This document shows, in pieces, positions 1 to 8,583 of a stretch of 64,000 nucleotides of DNA (position 1 is its first letter; each line of letters begins with the position of its first letter). The position numbers and the translations under genes are program-made. The notes beneath the pieces are model-generated. The model saw nothing but the letters and a program-made list of their open reading frames with translations. It did no database searches and was not told the DNA's origin. The DNA comes from Methylobacterium hispanicum (GTDB lineage Bacteria; Pseudomonadota; Alphaproteobacteria; Rhizobiales; Beijerinckiaceae). The DNA lies in assembly GCF_022179285.1 (NCBI RefSeq), contig NZ_BPQO01000017.1, forward strand, positions 81,664 to 145,663, read 5' to 3'.

Positions 1-2
1 AC

Positions 3-1034
3 CTGCGGGCCGGCGACATCGCCAACATGGGCTTCGCGCGCGCCACCGACACACCGGTGATCCTGGTCGGCGACATCGACCGGGGCGGGGTGATCGCGAG
101 CCTCGTCGGCACGAAGGCGGTGATCGAGCCGGGCGACGCCGCGATGATCCGGGGTTTTCTGGTCAACCGCTTCCGGGGCGACCCAACCCTGTTCGCCGAG
201 GGCATGCGCCTCATCGCCGAGCACACCGGCTGGGAGGCGCTGGGGCTCGTGCCGCACCTGCCCGCCGCCGCCCGGCTCCCGGCCGAGGACGTGCTGGGCC
301 TCGCGGGCTCGGCGCCCGGAGCCGGGGGGGTGACGATCGCCGTGCCGGTGCTGCCGCACATCGCCAATTTCGACGACCTCGACCCGCTCAGGGCCGAGCC
401 CGGCGTCGCGGTGGTGCTGGTGCGCCCCGGCGAGCCGATCCCGGGCGACGCCGCGCTCGTGCTGCTGCCGGGCTCCAAGACCACGATCGACGACCTCGAC
501 GCCCTGCGGGCCGAGGGCTGGGACATCGACATACGGGCGCATCTGCGCCGGGGCGGGCGGGTGCTCGGGCTCTGCGGCGGCTACCAGATGCTGGGGCGCA
601 CGCTGGCCGACCCGCACGGCATCGAGGGCGCACCCCGCACCGTGCCGGGCCTCGGCCTCCTCGACGTCGAGACCGTGATGACGCCCGAGAAGCGGCTGGA
701 GGCCGTCACCGGCACCAGCCTCGCCGACGGCCTGCCCCTCACCGGCTACGAGATGCATATCGGCGCAACCTCCGGGCCCGACGCCGCCCGCCCGCTCGTC
801 CGCCTCGCCGACGGGCGCCTCGACGGGGCGGTCTCGGCGGACGGTCTCGTCAGCGGCACCTACCTGCACGGGCTCTTCGCCGACGACCGGCAGCGCGCCG
901 CCTGGCTGGCGCGCCTCGGGGCCGGGGCCAGCGGCCACGCCTACGAGGCCGGCGTCGAGGAGGCGCTCGACGCGCTCGCCGGACACCTCGAGGCGCATGT
1001 CGATCTCGGGCGTCTGCTGGCGCTGGCCCGCTAG
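3..1034 (+). CDS. cobQ: Cobyric acid synthase (3' part)
   Basis: Glutamine-dependent amidotransferase of cobalamin biosynthesis; the family amidates side-chain carboxylates of adenosylcobyrinic acid a,c-diamide. The window starts inside the gene, so the N-terminal ATP-binding part is missing; the frame is open from base 3 and leaves 343 residues. Visible are the end of the synthetase domain (IANMGFA, then VGDIDRGGVIASL) and the class I glutaminase domain with the nucleophile Cys in GLCGGYQMLG (about residue 191 of the visible part) and the His in GTYLHGLF. It ends 60 bases before the next gene. cobD and cobC nearby support the pathway assignment. Confidence 0.95.
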   Translation: MRAGDIANMGFARATDTPVILVGDIDRGGVIASLVGTKAVIEPGDAAMIRGFLVNRFRGDPTLFAEGMRLIAEHTGWEALGLVPHLPAAARLPAEDVLGLAGSAPGAGGVTIAVPVLPHIANFDDLDPLRAEPGVAVVLVRPGEPIPGDAALVLLPGSKTTIDDLDALRAEGWDIDIRAHLRRGGRVLGLCGGYQMLGRTLADPHGIEGAPRTVPGLGLLDVETVMTPEKRLEAVTGTSLADGLPLTGYEMHIGATSGPDAARPLVRLADGRLDGAVSADGLVSGTYLHGLFADDRQRAAWLARLGAGASGHAYEAGVEEALDALAGHLEAHVDLGRLLALAR

Positions 1035-1094
1035 GATTGCGCGCCCTAGGCTGCACCTGAAGTCCGGCCCGGGAGCCGGACGCGGGAGGACGCC

Positions 1095-2438
1095 ATGACG
1101 CCGGAGCCGCCCCAGGTCGATGCGCGCCTCGCGCACGACACCGTCCGCACGGTGACGCTGCGGCTGATGCCGCTGCTCGGGCTGATGTACCTGATCGCCT
1201 ATATCGACCGGCAGAACATCTCCTACGCCAAGCTGCAGATGGTCGGCGATCTGGGGCTCAGCGAGAGCGTCTACGGGCTCGGCGCCTCGCTGTTCTTCCT
1301 CGGCTACTTCCTGTTCGAGGTGCCGGCCAACGTGATCCTGGAGCGGGTGGGCGCGCGGCGCTGGTTCGCCCGCATCATGTTCACCTGGGGGCTGATCACG
1401 ATCCTGCTCGGCTTCACCCAGAACACCTCGATGTTCTACCTGCTGCGCTTCCTGCTGGGCGTGGCGGAGGCGGGCTTCTTCCCGGGCGTGCTGTTCGCGC
1501 TCACGCTCTGGTTTCCCCAGTCTCACCGCGCCCGGATGATCGGCTGGTTCATGATCGCCAGCGCCTTCGCCAACGCGGTCGGCGCGGCGATCGGCGGCGC
1601 GCTCCTCGACCTCGACGGGCTGTTGGGCCTCAAAGGCTGGCAATGGGTCTTCGTGGCGACCGGCCTGCCGGCCCTGGTGCTCACGGTCGTGGTGCTGCGC
1701 GTCCTGCCGGACGGACCGGAGCGGGCGCCCTGGCTGCCGCCGGAAGGCAAGGCGTGGCTCTCGGCCCAGCTCGCCCACGAGCGCGAGAGCGGGGGCCAGG
1801 TCGAGCACCACAACCCGTTCGGCGCGCTGCTCGACCGGCGGGTCTGGATGCTGGCCTCGGTCTACGTCGCCTTCCCGCTCGCGGCCTACGGGTTGAGCTA
1901 CTGGCTGCCGACCGTGGTGAAGGGGTTCGGCGCCTCGAACACCGCCAACGGCTTCATCAACATCGTGCCGTGGCTCGTGACCGCCTTCGCGCTGTGGTGG
2001 GTGCCCCGGCGCGCGGCGCGGACCGGCGACCAGCTCTGGCACGTGGTGGTGCCGGGGCTCGTGGCGGCGGCCGCCTTGGTGCTGAGCGTGGTGCTGCCGG
2101 GGTCCGCGCTGAAGTTCGCCTGCCTGTGCGTGGCGGCGGCGGGCGTTTTCTCGGCCCAGCCCGTGTTCTGGTCCCTGCCGCCGACCTTCCTCAAGGGCGC
2201 GAGCGCGGCGGCCGGCATCGCGGCGATCAACTCGGTGGGAAACCTCGGCGGCTTCATCAGCCAGAACGCGGTGCCCTTCATCCGCGACCGCAGCGGCAGC
2301 GACCTCGCGCCGATGTACTTCCTGGCGGCCTGCCTGGGGCTCGGGGCCTGCCTGATGTTCGTGGTGCTCTCCGCGCTCCGCCGCGACGCCGCGCGGCGGG
2401 GCGTGGCGATCGAGCCGGTGGCGCCGCGCACGGCGTAG
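1095..2438 (+). CDS. MFS transporter, anion:cation symporter (ACS) type
   Basis: Predicted 12-helix inner-membrane permease of 447 residues. The segments MYLIAYIDRQNISYAK and GASLFFLGYFLFEVPANVIL are characteristic of the ACS (phthalate/tartrate/glucarate permease) branch of the major facilitator superfamily; FLLGVAEAGFFPGVLF is the next typical motif. A GGAGG ribosome site lies 7 bases before the ATG. The substrate cannot be read from sequence; family members carry organic anions. It sits between cobQ and cobD, but nothing in the protein suggests cobalamin transport, so its position may be incidental. Confidence 0.88.
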   Translation: MTPEPPQVDARLAHDTVRTVTLRLMPLLGLMYLIAYIDRQNISYAKLQMVGDLGLSESVYGLGASLFFLGYFLFEVPANVILERVGARRWFARIMFTWGLITILLGFTQNTSMFYLLRFLLGVAEAGFFPGVLFALTLWFPQSHRARMIGWFMIASAFANAVGAAIGGALLDLDGLLGLKGWQWVFVATGLPALVLTVVVLRVLPDGPERAPWLPPEGKAWLSAQLAHERESGGQVEHHNPFGALLDRRVWMLASVYVAFPLAAYGLSYWLPTVVKGFGASNTANGFINIVPWLVTAFALWWVPRRAARTGDQLWHVVVPGLVAAAALVLSVVLPGSALKFACLCVAAAGVFSAQPVFWSLPPTFLKGASAAAGIAAINSVGNLGGFISQNAVPFIRDRSGSDLAPMYFLAACLGLGACLMFVVLSALRRDAARRGVAIEPVAPRTA

Positions 2439-2677
2439 ACTGCCGGATCCCCTCTCCCCGCCGTGCGGGGACAGGGCTCGGGCGACCTCGTCGTCGGCTG
2501 AGCGAGCCGGCAGGCGACGGTGAGGGGGCTTCGACGGAGGAGGCTCTTCCGTTCAAGCCCCACCACCGCTCCGGCTGCGCCTTCGCTTCCTGTCCGCACA
2601 ACGAGGTGCGGACAGGCCTCTCCCCGCGCGCGGGGAGAGGGGGGAGCCTCTTCCGGATCGGTCCGGCGAGGTCGCCC
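2439..2677. terminator. Convergent intergenic region with stacked GC-rich hairpins
   Basis: Spacer between two convergent genes. It holds a perfect 11-bp stem with a 6-base loop (2589-2599 with 2606-2616), directly followed by a perfect 24-bp palindrome (2617-2640, half-site CCTCTCCCCGCG). A related imperfect palindrome lies at about 2451-2474. There is no T tract. Bidirectional termination is inferred from position and symmetry. Similar palindromes recur at gene ends elsewhere in the window (17598-17622, 19056-19083). Confidence 0.6.
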
Positions 2678-3691
2678 TCAGACGAGCAGGAACCCTAGCC
2701 CGGCCGCCGTGAGCGCCAGCAGCCAGAGCAGCAGGCAGGCCGTCCGGTAGAGCGCGAGCGCCCGCTCGATATCGGCCGGGCCGGCCTCGGCCCGCCCATC
2801 GCCCATCCAGGCATCCTCCACCACGCGGCCGCCGTAGACGCGCGGCCCCGCCAGCGCGAGCCCGAGCGCGCCCGCCATCGCGGCCTCCGGCCAGCCGGCA
2901 TTGGGTGAGCGGTGCCGCCGCGCATCCCGCCGAACCGCCGCGAGGGCGCGGCGGGGCGAGGGGCGCGACGAACCGCGCAGTGCGTGCAACCCCGCTGCGG
3001 CGACGATCAGCCCGGCAGTGAGCCGCGAGGCCGGCAGGTTCACGAGATCGTCGAGGCGCGCGGCCGCCCAGCCGAAGGCCTCGTGGCGCGGGGTGCGGTG
3101 GCCGATCATGCTGTCGGCGGTGTTGACCGCCTTGTAGAGGGCGCCGCCCGGCAGCCCGCCGAGGCCGATCCAGAGGGCCGGCGCCACGATCCCGTCGGAG
3201 AAGTTCTCGGAGAGGCTCTCGATCGCGGCGCGGCAGATCGCGGCCTCGTCGAGCGTCTCGGGGTCGCGCCCGACGATCATCGACACCGCCCGGCGCCCGC
3301 CCGGCAGCCCCTCGTCCCGCAGGGCGCGGGCGACGGCCGCGACGTGGTCGTGCAGGCTGCGCTGCGCGGGCAGGCTGGCGCAGAGGAGCGCCAGGATAAC
3401 GAGGCCCGCCTGGGCCCCGGCGAGGCCCGCCAGAATCGTCAGGACGAGCGCTGCCGCGCCGACCGCGGCGAGCAGGACGACCAACGCCAGCACGCCCATT
3501 GCCCGGCACAGCGCGGAGGAGCCCCGGTTCAGCCCCCGGTCGAGGGCCGCGATCAGCCGGCCGATCCAGGTGACAGGGTGGCCGAGCGCCCTGTAGAGCG
3601 CGTCCGGGTAGCCGGCGAAGGCCTCCACGGCGAGCGCCAGGGCCAGGACGGCGAACGTGGCGGGCGGATGAGCGAGCGCGGTCCAGAGCAT
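2678..3691 (-). CDS. cobD: Adenosylcobinamide-phosphate synthase CobD/CbiB
   Basis: Inner-membrane enzyme that attaches the aminopropanol phosphate arm to adenosylcobyric acid. Family motifs are clear: GYPDALYRALGHPVTWIGRL near the N-terminus, the central AAICRAAIESLSENFSDGIV and the YKAVNTADSMIGH block, with several hydrophobic segments. The start is chosen at the ATG of MLWTAL (3691), giving 337 residues; an ATG at 3730 is a possible alternative. No good ribosome site is visible for either. It is divergent from cobC and their 5' ends overlap, which fits co-function because CobC makes the substrate for the arm. Confidence 0.92.
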   Translation of the reverse strand: MLWTALAHPPATFAVLALALAVEAFAGYPDALYRALGHPVTWIGRLIAALDRGLNRGSSALCRAMGVLALVVLLAAVGAAALVLTILAGLAGAQAGLVILALLCASLPAQRSLHDHVAAVARALRDEGLPGGRRAVSMIVGRDPETLDEAAICRAAIESLSENFSDGIVAPALWIGLGGLPGGALYKAVNTADSMIGHRTPRHEAFGWAAARLDDLVNLPASRLTAGLIVAAAGLHALRGSSRPSPRRALAAVRRDARRHRSPNAGWPEAAMAGALGLALAGPRVYGGRVVEDAWMGDGRAEAGPADIERALALYRTACLLLWLLALTAAGLGFLLV

Positions 3692-4696
3692 CGGGCTACC
3701 GGCAAAGTCGAGACCGCTCCGGCGGCGCATGGCGGCGATCTCGGGGCGGCGCGCGCCCTGTTCCCGGCGGCACCCGAGCCCTGGATCGACCTCTCGACGG
3801 GGATCAACCCGGTTCCCTATCCGTGCCCGGCGCTGGACGCCAGCCTGTGGCAGCGCCTGCCCGCGGCCGCCGACGAGGCAGCGCTCCGCGCGGCGGCCGC
3901 CGAGGCCTACGGCGCACCGGACCCGGACTACGTGGCGGCCGCGCCCGGCACGCAGATCCTGATCGAGACCCTGCCGCGCTTGGTGCAGCCCGCCCGCGTC
4001 GCCGTCGTCGGGCCGACCTACGCCGAGCACGCCGCCGCCTGGGGGCGGGGCGGCCACGCCGTCGCCGCCGTCCCGGATCTAGCCGCGGCGGGCGACGCCT
4101 CGGTCGTCGTCGCCGTCAACCCGAACAATCCGGACGGGCGCGTCCTCCCGGCCGGCGACCTGATCGCACTGGCGCGGGATCTCGGCCGGCGCGGCGGCCT
4201 GCTCGTGGTGGACGAGGCCTTCTGCGACCTCGAATCGGCCGCGAGCCTCGCGGGCGCGCTCCTGCCGGGGCTCGTCGTGCTGCGCTCCTTCGGCAAGACC
4301 TACGGGCTGGCGGGCCTGCGCCTCGGCTTCGCGCTCGCGGTTCCGGAGACGGCCCGCGGGATCGCGTCGGCGCTCGGGCCCTGGGCGGTCTCCGGGCCGG
4401 CGCTGGCGGTCGGCCGGGCGGCGCTCGCCGACCGGGCGTGGCGCGAGGCGGCCGCCGCGGCGCGCGCCGCCGACGCCGCGCGGCTCGACCGGATGCTGGC
4501 GCGGGCCGGCGGCGCGATCGTCGGCGGCACCTGCCTGTTCCGGCTGGCGCGCTTCGCGGACGCGCCCGGCCTGTTCGAGCGGCTGGGCGCGGCCGGGATC
4601 TACGTGCGGCGCTTCGCCGACCGGTCGGACCTGCTCCGCTTCGGCCTGCCGGCGGACAAGGGGCAGTGGTGCCGGCTCTCGCGGGTGCTGAGGTAG
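3668..4696 (+). CDS. cobC: Threonine-phosphate decarboxylase
   Basis: PLP-dependent fold-type I enzyme, aspartate aminotransferase-like, that makes (R)-1-amino-2-propanol phosphate for the cobalamin nucleotide loop. Seen: the AHGGDL start of the CobC family, WIDLSTGINP, the cofactor-binding VNPNNPDGR, VVDEAFCD and the Schiff-base lysine in RSFGKTYGLAGLRLGF. The length is 342 residues from the ATG at 3668, close to the family size. That start puts its first codons inside the divergent cobD gene by 24 bases or more. Confidence 0.93.
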   Translation: MSERGPEHRATGKVETAPAAHGGDLGAARALFPAAPEPWIDLSTGINPVPYPCPALDASLWQRLPAAADEAALRAAAAEAYGAPDPDYVAAAPGTQILIETLPRLVQPARVAVVGPTYAEHAAAWGRGGHAVAAVPDLAAAGDASVVVAVNPNNPDGRVLPAGDLIALARDLGRRGGLLVVDEAFCDLESAASLAGALLPGLVVLRSFGKTYGLAGLRLGFALAVPETARGIASALGPWAVSGPALAVGRAALADRAWREAAAAARAADAARLDRMLARAGGAIVGGTCLFRLARFADAPGLFERLGAAGIYVRRFADRSDLLRFGLPADKGQWCRLSRVLR

Positions 4697-4700
4697 GCGC

Positions 4701-5888
4701 TCAGGTCCGCGGCCCGCGGAGCGCCACGAGGAGCGATGCGCCCGACAGCAGGAGCCCGACCGCGCAGACGCCGGGCCAGCCGGCGGCGAGGAAGGCCTGC
4801 GAGCCCGCGAAGGCGCCCGCCGCCCCGAACACGAACATCACCGTGAACAGCACCGTGTTGAGGCGCCCCCGCGCGCCCGGAGCCAGGGCGTAGACCTGGG
4901 TCTGGTTGGCGATGAGCGCGCCGTTGAGGCCGATGTCGATGAGGAGCACGCCCACGGCCACCGCCGCGAGCGACCATTGCCCGGCGGCCCAGAGCACCCC
5001 GAAGGCCGCCATCACCAGCACCGCGCCGCCGACCACGACGGGCCGCGCCCCGCGCCGGTCGGTGAAGCGGCCCGACAGCGGCGCCACCAGCGCGCCCGCC
5101 ACGCCGATCACACCGAACAGGCCGGCGCCCGCAGCCGTCAGGTTGAAGGGCTCCGCCTCGACGAGGAGCGCCAGCGTCACCCAGAAGGCGTTGAAGCCGG
5201 CGAACAGCAGCGCCTGGGACAGGCTCGCGCGGCGCAAGACCGGCTGCGTGCGGGCGAGGTGCAGGATCGACAGCATCAGCGCGCGGTAGCGCAGGCGCCG
5301 GGTCTGCGGGGTATGCGGGAGGGTGGCCCGCGCGATCCCCGCCATCGCGAGCGCCACGCCGGCGGCGGCCAGGAACACCGCCCGCCAGCCGAGATGCGCG
5401 CCCACGAAGCCGCTCGCGGTGCGGGCGAGCAGGATGCCGGTGAGGAGCCCCGTCATCACCTGGCCGACGACGCGGCCCCGCGAGGCGTCCGGCGCCAGCT
5501 CGGCCGCGAAGGGCACCGCCTGCTGCGCCGCCGACGACAGAATGCCGATGGCGAGGCTGGCGAGCGCCAGGCCCGCGAGGTTCGGGCTGAGGCCGGCGGC
5601 GACCAGGGCCAGGGCCAACGCCAGGAGCTGCCCCACGATGAGGCTGCGCCGGGGCAGGCCGTCGCCGAGCGGCACCAGCCCGACGATGCCGAGCCCGTAG
5701 CCGACGAGGCAGGCCGCCGGCACCCAGAGGGCGGCCGCGTCGCCGAACTCGCCCGCCAGCAAGGCCAGCAGGGGCTGGTTGTAGTAGATGTTGGCGACCG
5801 CCCCGCCCGCGATCAGCGTGAGGCCGAGGCGCGCCCGAGGGGTCAGCGAACCGGTCGGCGAACCGGCCGGATCCGGACTTCCGGTCAT
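4701..5888 (-). CDS. MFS transporter, drug:H+ antiporter-like
   Basis: Predicted 12-helix permease of 395 residues. The GGAVANIYYNQPLLALLAG segment in helix 1 and the loop RGRVVGQVMTGLLTGILLART are typical of the YgaY/DHA1-like group of putative drug or sugar efflux proteins. The start is set at the ATG of MTGSPDP (5888), because the upstream in-frame extension is Pro/Arg-rich and unlike the family. It is convergent with cobC with only 4 bases between stop codons. The substrate is unknown. Confidence 0.85.
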   Translation of the reverse strand: MTGSPDPAGSPTGSLTPRARLGLTLIAGGAVANIYYNQPLLALLAGEFGDAAALWVPAACLVGYGLGIVGLVPLGDGLPRRSLIVGQLLALALALVAAGLSPNLAGLALASLAIGILSSAAQQAVPFAAELAPDASRGRVVGQVMTGLLTGILLARTASGFVGAHLGWRAVFLAAAGVALAMAGIARATLPHTPQTRRLRYRALMLSILHLARTQPVLRRASLSQALLFAGFNAFWVTLALLVEAEPFNLTAAGAGLFGVIGVAGALVAPLSGRFTDRRGARPVVVGGAVLVMAAFGVLWAAGQWSLAAVAVGVLLIDIGLNGALIANQTQVYALAPGARGRLNTVLFTVMFVFGAAGAFAGSQAFLAAGWPGVCAVGLLLSGASLLVALRGPRT

Positions 5889-6245
5889 GCGCGGGCCGAC
5901 AACGGACGGGTGGAACGCATCGCGGCCTCGTGGAGCTCCGGGGGTAGGACGGATGGGCCGGTTAGGCCGGCCGGGGCACCCTGACAACCGGTACGGCCGC
6001 AGGGCAGGGGCGCGGGAGAATGGCGCACCGCCTTCATTCGGGGGATCGGGCCCCCATATCCGGGTCCGGCTAGGGCTCCGGGCTCGCGAAAAAGCGCTGC
6101 ATCGCGCCCGCGCGTACCGAATGGACCGCCTTCCGCTCTTGGCGGCGGCGGATTCGTCGTCTCCTATATGACGGTGATCCTAGCCATCGCCCGATCCGAT
6201 TCGGCCGGGCTCCGGTGCAACCGCAACACGATCAGGGAGTTCCGC
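5889..6245. other. Intergenic region, no gene seen
   Basis: Divergent spacer of 357 bases between an MFS gene and a small unknown gene. I find no RNA-gene hallmark, repeat or convincing promoter hexamers; a TATATG-like patch near 6165 is not paired with a well-spaced -35 box. Open frames here are short and Arg/Pro-rich and look like GC-driven shadows. Confidence 0.5.
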
Positions 6246-6443
6246 GTGTCGAACTACCGCATCGACTTCGCCAGGGAGATCTTGGGGGTTCCCTTCACCG
6301 TCGGCTCGGTGGGCATCCAGCGGGCGCGCGACCCCGAGCGCGCGCTGCGCGCCGCGGAGCTGCGCTTCGCACGCCAGCACGGCGTCGGCGATTGGCGCGA
6401 GCGCGCCGACCGCGCGGTGATCGCCGAGGGCGGCCGGGTCTGA
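6246..6443 (+). CDS. Small conserved-looking protein of unknown function
   Basis: A 65-residue protein starting at GTG, with an AGGGAG ribosome site 7 bases upstream. The sequence (SNYRIDFAREILGVPF, then SVGIQRARDPERALRAAE, then a basic C-terminal part) has balanced composition, unlike shadow frames here. An in-frame ATG at 6168 would add 26 residues but has no ribosome site. No signal peptide, membrane segment or recognised domain. The charged, helix-prone composition suggests a soluble cytoplasmic protein. Function unknown. Confidence 0.65.
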   Translation: MSNYRIDFAREILGVPFTVGSVGIQRARDPERALRAAELRFARQHGVGDWRERADRAVIAEGGRV

Positions 6444-6480
6444 CGCTCCGGAGGCGCCGGCGCAGGACCGGCGCGTGATG

Positions 6481-6540
6481 CCCGGCCTCTCGGTGCCCGG
6501 CCTTTTGATCCCCGGTCTCTTGGTCCCCGGCCTCTTGCCG
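6481..6540. repeat. Four tandem copies of a 15-bp unit
   Basis: Four imperfect direct repeats, units starting at 6481, 6496, 6511 and 6526, approximate consensus CCCGGCCTCTTGGTC. They fill the spacer between the small gene and malonyl-CoA decarboxylase, ending 107 bases before the latter's ATG. The 15-base period keeps frame, but no credible gene covers it. Confidence 0.85.
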
Positions 6541-6647
6541 CGGGCCCTGGCCGCGGCGACGCTTCCGCCGTAGAAACGGGCGGGCCACAGGACGACCGTC
6601 GCGCGGCGCGACCGCGTCCGGGACGGTAGGCGAGGGACGGGCGAGGC

Positions 6648-8057
6648 ATGGCGGCGAGCTCTTTCTTCGGGGACCTGATCCAGACGATCAGCGACCGCGG
6701 CCGCGACCTCATCGGCATAAGCCGGGGCGACCTCGCCTCGCGCGCCAGCGCAGCCGAACTGGTCAAGCTCTGCGACGACCTGATCTCGCGGCGCGGCGAG
6801 GCCTCGGGCGTGGCGCTGGCCCGCCTGATCCTCGACCGCTACGCGAGCTTCTCGGGGCCCGAGCGTCACGACTTCCTGCGCCGCATCGCCGTCGATTTCG
6901 ACGCGGACCACGCCGCGGTCGATGCGGCCATCGCCGCCTACCGGGCCGAACCGAGCCGCGCGCGCCTCGGCGCGCTCCACACGGCGGTGGAGCCGCGCAG
7001 CCAGGAGCTGATCCGCCGGCTCAACCTCGCCCGCGACGGCACGCTGGCGCTGGTGCGCATGCGCGAGGACCTGTTCGACCTGCGCAAGGCGCTGCGCGAC
7101 GACCCCGCCTGCCCGCCGGAGGTCACCGACGCGATCGACAGCCTCGACGCCGATTTCGAGCACCTGTTCGCCTCGTGGTTCAACCGCGGCTTCCTGGTGC
7201 TGCGCCCGATCGACTGGACCACCCCCGCCCACATCCTGGAGAAGATCATCCGCTACGAGGCGGTGCACGAGATCCAGGGCTGGGACGACCTGCGCCGCCG
7301 CATCGAGCCGAAGGACCGGCGCTGCTTCGCCTTCTTCCATCCGGCGCTGGTGGACGAGCCGCTGATCTTCGTCGAGGTCGCGCTCACCGACGCGATCGCG
7401 CCGGCCATCGCGCCGATCTTGAGCGAGGAGCGCCGGACGCTGAGCCCGCGCGCCTTCACGACCGCGATCTTCTACTCGATCTCGAACTGCCAGCGGGGCC
7501 TGGCCGGCGTCACCTTCGGCAACTTCCTGATCAAGCAGGTGGTGGAGGATCTCGCCCGTGAGATCCCGGGCCTGAAGACCTTCGTCACCCTCTCGCCGGT
7601 GCCGGGCTTCGCCGCCTGGCTCGACCGGGAGCGCCGGGCCGACGCCCCGCAGGGCCTGACCCGCGAGGACGTCGAGACCCTGCGGCTCCTCGACGAGCCC
7701 GACTGGTGCACCGAGAAGGCGAAGGCCGACGCGGTGCGCAAGGCCCTGATCCCGGCGGCGGCCGCCTACTTCCTGCGGGCCAAGAACCCGCGCGGCCGTC
7801 CCCTCGACCCGGTCGCCCGCTTCCATCTCGGCAACGGCGCCCGGCTGGAGCGGATCAACTTCCTGGGCGACGTCTCCCGCAAGGGGTTGCGGCAGTCCTA
7901 CGGACTGATGGTGAACTACCTCTACGACCTCTCCGCCATCGAGAAGAACCACGAGACCTTCGCCAATCTCGGCACCGTGGCAGCCTCGAGCGCGGTCACG
8001 CGCGAGCTGCGCCAGAACCTGCCGCCCGCCCGCGCCGTGGCGCTGGCCGAGGCGTGA
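6648..8057 (+). CDS. mcd: Malonyl-CoA decarboxylase
   Basis: Converts malonyl-CoA to acetyl-CoA and CO2. The 469-residue protein has the helical N-terminal oligomerisation domain (to about residue 160) and a C-terminal GNAT-fold catalytic domain. Visible catalytic-site blocks are KTFVTLSPVPGFAAWL (conserved Ser region) and RFHLGNGARLERINFLGD (conserved His region), followed by GLMVNYLYDL. FFHPALVDEPLIFVEVAL is another family hallmark. It stands alone with its own spacer; no malonate transporter or synthetase is adjacent. Confidence 0.95.
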   Translation: MAASSFFGDLIQTISDRGRDLIGISRGDLASRASAAELVKLCDDLISRRGEASGVALARLILDRYASFSGPERHDFLRRIAVDFDADHAAVDAAIAAYRAEPSRARLGALHTAVEPRSQELIRRLNLARDGTLALVRMREDLFDLRKALRDDPACPPEVTDAIDSLDADFEHLFASWFNRGFLVLRPIDWTTPAHILEKIIRYEAVHEIQGWDDLRRRIEPKDRRCFAFFHPALVDEPLIFVEVALTDAIAPAIAPILSEERRTLSPRAFTTAIFYSISNCQRGLAGVTFGNFLIKQVVEDLAREIPGLKTFVTLSPVPGFAAWLDRERRADAPQGLTREDVETLRLLDEPDWCTEKAKADAVRKALIPAAAAYFLRAKNPRGRPLDPVARFHLGNGARLERINFLGDVSRKGLRQSYGLMVNYLYDLSAIEKNHETFANLGTVAASSAVTRELRQNLPPARAVALAEA

Positions 8058-8137
8058 AGGCTGGCCTTCCGCTGCCCCGCCCTAGATCAGCGGCGAGGGC
8101 GCCCCGCCTCGGCGGCGCCGCGCCAGGGTGAGGACAG

Positions 8138-8578
8138 ATGGAATACCTGCACACGATGGTCCGGGTCGCCGACCTGGACCGGGCCCTGAACTTCTACGTC
8201 GAGATCTTCGGCCTGAAGGAGGTGCGGCGCGTCGAGAACGAGAAGGGGCGCTTCACCCTGGTCTTCCTGGCCGCGCCCGGCGACGTCGCGCGGGCCGAGA
8301 GCACGAAGTCGCCGCTGGTCGAGCTGACCTACAACTGGGACCCGGAGACCTACACGGGCGGGCGCAACTTCGGGCACCTCGCCTATCAGGTCGAGGACAT
8401 CTACGCCTTCTGCGCGCGGCTGAAGGAGGCGGGCGTCACCATCAACCGCCCGCCGCGCGACGGTCACATGGCCTTCGTGAAGTCGCCCGACGGCATCTCC
8501 ATCGAGATCCTGCAGAAGGGCGGCGCGAAGCCGCCGCAGGAGCCCTGGGCCTCGATGGAGAACACCGGAAGCTGGTAG
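8138..8578 (+). CDS. gloA: Lactoylglutathione lyase (glyoxalase I)
   Basis: Isomerises the methylglyoxal-glutathione hemithioacetal to S-lactoylglutathione. It is a 146-residue single-domain VOC-fold protein. The four metal ligands of the family are in place at His5, Glu62, His80 and Glu123 (contexts YLHTMVRV, LVELTYNWD, FGHLAYQV, ISIEIL). GTGAGG before the ATG is a plausible ribosome site. It is tail-to-tail with a small gene 5 bases away. Confidence 0.95.
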   Translation: MEYLHTMVRVADLDRALNFYVEIFGLKEVRRVENEKGRFTLVFLAAPGDVARAESTKSPLVELTYNWDPETYTGGRNFGHLAYQVEDIYAFCARLKEAGVTINRPPRDGHMAFVKSPDGISIEILQKGGAKPPQEPWASMENTGSW

Positions 8579-8583
8579 GGACC

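Noticed and set aside
1095..2438. MFS gene as a cobalamin or cobalt transporter because it lies between cob genes
   Set aside because: Its motifs are those of organic-anion ACS permeases; known B12 or cobalt uptake systems use other families.
6481..6540. CRISPR-like array
   Set aside because: Units are contiguous 15-mers without spacers and there are no cas genes.
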